From NCBI GenBank assembly GCA_002389665.1, contig DGNO01000002.1:381624-445623 (forward strand): a stretch of 64,000 bases of DNA. Reading direction: 5' to 3'. Below, in pieces: positions 62,074 through 64,000 of this stretch. Positions within the stretch are counted from its first letter, which is position 1, and every line of letters starts with the position of its first letter. Source of the DNA: Rhodobiaceae bacterium UBA4490 (GTDB lineage: Bacteria; Pseudomonadota; Alphaproteobacteria; Parvibaculales; Parvibaculaceae). A program made the position numbers and the translations under genes. The notes beneath the pieces were generated by a model. That model was not told where the DNA came from, did no database searches, and saw only the letters and a list, made by a program, of their open reading frames with translations.

Positions 62074-63930
62074 TTAGAACGCCTGCCCTATGCTGATATA
62101 GAACTGAAAATCATCATCGAAGTCGCGTTTGTTGAGCGGCACGGCGACATCGAGACGGATCGGCCCGAAATCGGTGAAATAGCGAAGCCCTAAACCCGCC
62201 GCCCAGCGCAGTTTTTCCTGAAAGTCGGGATAAGCGGAATCGAATGCCGACCCGCCATCGACGAACGGTACAACGCCGATGCTTTCCGTCGCCTTGATGC
62301 GCAATTCGCTTTTCACCTCGAAGAGCGAGCGCCCGCCAAGCGGATCGTTCTGCGCATCGAGCGGTCCGGCACTTTGATATTCAAAGCCGCGCACGGAGCC
62401 GCCCCCGCCGGAATAGAACCGTTTATTCGCGGGGATTTGATCCGTCTCCTCGCCCAAAATCGCCCCGGCGCGCACCTGCCCCGCCAGCACGTAGCGCTTC
62501 TCCTCATCGAGCGCATGATAAGCAGAGCCCGTGGCGGAGAGTTTCGTGAAGGCCAGCGCCCCGCTCCCCGTTCCCGCATAGGGCGTGACATTGAAGGTAA
62601 GGCGCGTGCCTTCCGTGGGGTTCAGTGCATTGTCGCTCGTGTCGCGCGAAGCGGTCAGCGGCAGGCCGAAAAGCTGGAAGGTGGTGCCGGAAAATTCATC
62701 CTTCAGATAAGTATATTCACCGATAACCCCGGCGCTGAGGCGCCAATTCTCACGCCAAGGCCGCTCGATGCCGATACCGGCGGTGAGCCCTTGTTCATCG
62801 AAAGCTTCGGTATTGCGGTTTTTCAGCGTGGCTTCCGCCGTCAGCTCCTGCCCCGGCTCCAGAAAGCGCGGCTTCTTGAAAAGAAACCCAAGCGATTGCT
62901 CAAGCTCACTTACCGTTAGCGAGGCGCGCAGTTTTTCATTGCGCCCGAAAAGATTGCGGTGCTCCCAGGACGCATCGGCGCCCGCCCCTTCACTGGTGGA
63001 ATATTTCGCCCCAAAGCCGATGGAGCGCGGCGGCGCTTCGCTAAGCTTCACGTTCATCGGCAGTTTGCCGTCCGCGCCCACCGCATCGCCCTTTTCAATG
63101 CCGATGGAACTGAAAAGCCCGGTGGACGCGAAAGAGCGGCGCGTTGCCTCCACCGCCTCCTCGTCATAGACCGCGCCTTCTTCCCAGGTGACGAGGGCGC
63201 GTTTGTAATCTTCTTTCACATCCGGCGCACCTTCGATGCCGGTTTCCCCGAACGCCGCCTCCGCACCGGCGGCCACACGCAGCCGCACGCGCATGGTTTT
63301 CTCCTCGCGGTTGATGATGGCGCTGCGGTCCTCGATGTTGGCAAGCGGGTGGCCGTGGCGCTCCAAAAACCGGAGGAGCGAGGCTTCCGCGCCCAGAATT
63401 TCCGGCGCGCGGGCAGGCTTTTCCAAACGAATGCCAAGGTCGGAAAGCGCAGGCCGCTCATCCGGCACTTGCCCCCCATAATCGATATCGAAATCGGCGA
63501 GCGTGTAAACGGGGCCCGGCTCCACCACAATATCGACCATGGCTGGCTCGCTTTTGCCCGTCACCGTGATGTCGACAGCGCCGTCATAATAACCTTCGGA
63601 CTTCAGCGCGGTTTTGAGGCGCTCGGTATCTTCATCGGCCCGGCGCCGGAGTGCGCCGAGTGAACGCGGCAAGCGCTCTTCAAGCGCGATAAGCTGCGAA
63701 GAGCCGCGCAGGATTTCCCGCAGCCCCTCTTTCTCCATCCCGTGCAATTGCGTGGTGTAGGGCACACCGCCCGTATCGGAGAAAACCGGTGCGCCGCCAA
63801 GCTCGCCTTCTTCGCCCCCGCCTGTGAGCCGGTCAAGCAATCCGCCCGAAGCGCAGCCGGAAAGAAACACAGCCAGGAAAAGAAGAAAAAGGATGCTGAC
63901 GAGGCGCTTGTTTTGAAAGAATGCTGTCAT
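62074..63930 (-). CDS. tamA: TamA-type Omp85 outer-membrane protein with lipoprotein signal
   Basis: 618 residues. Three POTRA-like domains (about 70-280) precede the Omp85 barrel, whose C-terminal part holds RFYSGGGGSVRGFEYQ (VRGF/Y motif) and terminal ...FQFYISIGQAF with the usual Phe end. Unusually, the N-terminus is a lipoprotein signal: LVSILFLLFLAVFLSGCASGG with lipobox LSGC (23-26) and no Asp at +2. Most TamA proteins have a normal Sec signal. The ATG at 63930 is the natural start. It is upstream of tamB. Confidence 0.92.
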   Translation of the reverse strand: MTAFFQNKRLVSILFLLFLAVFLSGCASGGLLDRLTGGGEEGELGGAPVFSDTGGVPYTTQLHGMEKEGLREILRGSSQLIALEERLPRSLGALRRRADEDTERLKTALKSEGYYDGAVDITVTGKSEPAMVDIVVEPGPVYTLADFDIDYGGQVPDERPALSDLGIRLEKPARAPEILGAEASLLRFLERHGHPLANIEDRSAIINREEKTMRVRLRVAAGAEAAFGETGIEGAPDVKEDYKRALVTWEEGAVYDEEAVEATRRSFASTGLFSSIGIEKGDAVGADGKLPMNVKLSEAPPRSIGFGAKYSTSEGAGADASWEHRNLFGRNEKLRASLTVSELEQSLGFLFKKPRFLEPGQELTAEATLKNRNTEAFDEQGLTAGIGIERPWRENWRLSAGVIGEYTYLKDEFSGTTFQLFGLPLTASRDTSDNALNPTEGTRLTFNVTPYAGTGSGALAFTKLSATGSAYHALDEEKRYVLAGQVRAGAILGEETDQIPANKRFYSGGGGSVRGFEYQSAGPLDAQNDPLGGRSLFEVKSELRIKATESIGVVPFVDGGSAFDSAYPDFQEKLRWAAGLGLRYFTDFGPIRLDVAVPLNKRDFDDDFQFYISIGQAF

Positions 63931-64000
63931 TCTGACGCCTGGATCAGGCCTCCGGAACCGTCCGGCGCAGATGCCGGGTGAATGCCGCAATGTTTAAGCT

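Overview
The window is GC-rich, densely coded DNA from an alphaproteobacterium. The evidence is gene order and gene families: proC/YbjN/ubiK/lgt/NDUFAF7-like methyltransferase/pgeF, prs-rplY-pth-ychF, DUF1285-Nudix-DUF6111-cca, a petABC (cytochrome bc1) operon, tamA-tamB and DUF4159/BatA-type membrane proteins. The combination suggests Hyphomicrobiales/Parvibaculales-like chromosome, but the family cannot be fixed from sequence alone. No rRNA, tRNA, CRISPR array, phage or insertion sequence was seen; most of the window looks like core chromosome, with a more lineage-specific stretch from about 41 to 54 kb.

Layout: 1-5.6 kb carries envelope and proline genes (proC edge fragment, YbjN-like, ubiK, lgt, methyltransferase, pgeF, a lipoprotein). 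5.6-9.4 kb is a nucleotide/translation block (prs, rplY, pth, ychF) with structured upstream regions. 9.4-11.5 kb has a VOC protein and a MaoC-MaoC-dienelactone-hydrolase operon. 11.7-14.9 kb (minus) is a compact methylthioadenosine salvage operon (mtnP-apt-mtnA-class II aldolase) that looks like the DHAP shunt. 15-17.9 kb (minus) is petABC. 18-21.6 kb has trmL, divergent hemN and hemF, and a Cys-tRNA(Pro) deacylase. 21.7-24.7 kb (minus) is DUF1285-Nudix-DUF6111-cca. 24.9-31.8 kb is a MoxR-DUF58-BatA-like operon whose last gene is frameshifted.

31.8-41.3 kb holds single metabolic genes (acetyltransferase, SDR, amidase, Ca2+/Na+ antiporter, Nudix, methyltransferase) and a LysR/WrbA/glutathionyl-hydroquinone-reductase quinone-defence locus. 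41.4-43.8 kb encodes a flagellin-like helical protein followed by a receiver-HPt-receiver phosphorelay without a histidine kinase; this is the best candidate for an undescribed system. A ferritin-like diiron protein follows under its own promoter. 46-52.5 kb is a lipid-catabolism region (TetR with twin operators, MsrQ-like membrane protein, acyl-CoA synthetase, PAS protein, two acyl-CoA dehydrogenases). 52.6-57.7 kb has small unknown proteins, an OB-fold secreted protein, a YhiN flavoprotein, slyX, arfB and an RluA-type pseudouridine synthase. 57.7-63.9 kb (minus) is tamA-tamB, in which TamA carries a lipoprotein signal.

Best leads: the REC-HPt-REC/flagellin-like cluster, the DHAP-shunt operon, tandem palindromes between hemN and hemF, 11-bp inverted repeats bracketing a putative prs promoter, a periplasmic insertion in cytochrome b, and lipid-anchored TamA.
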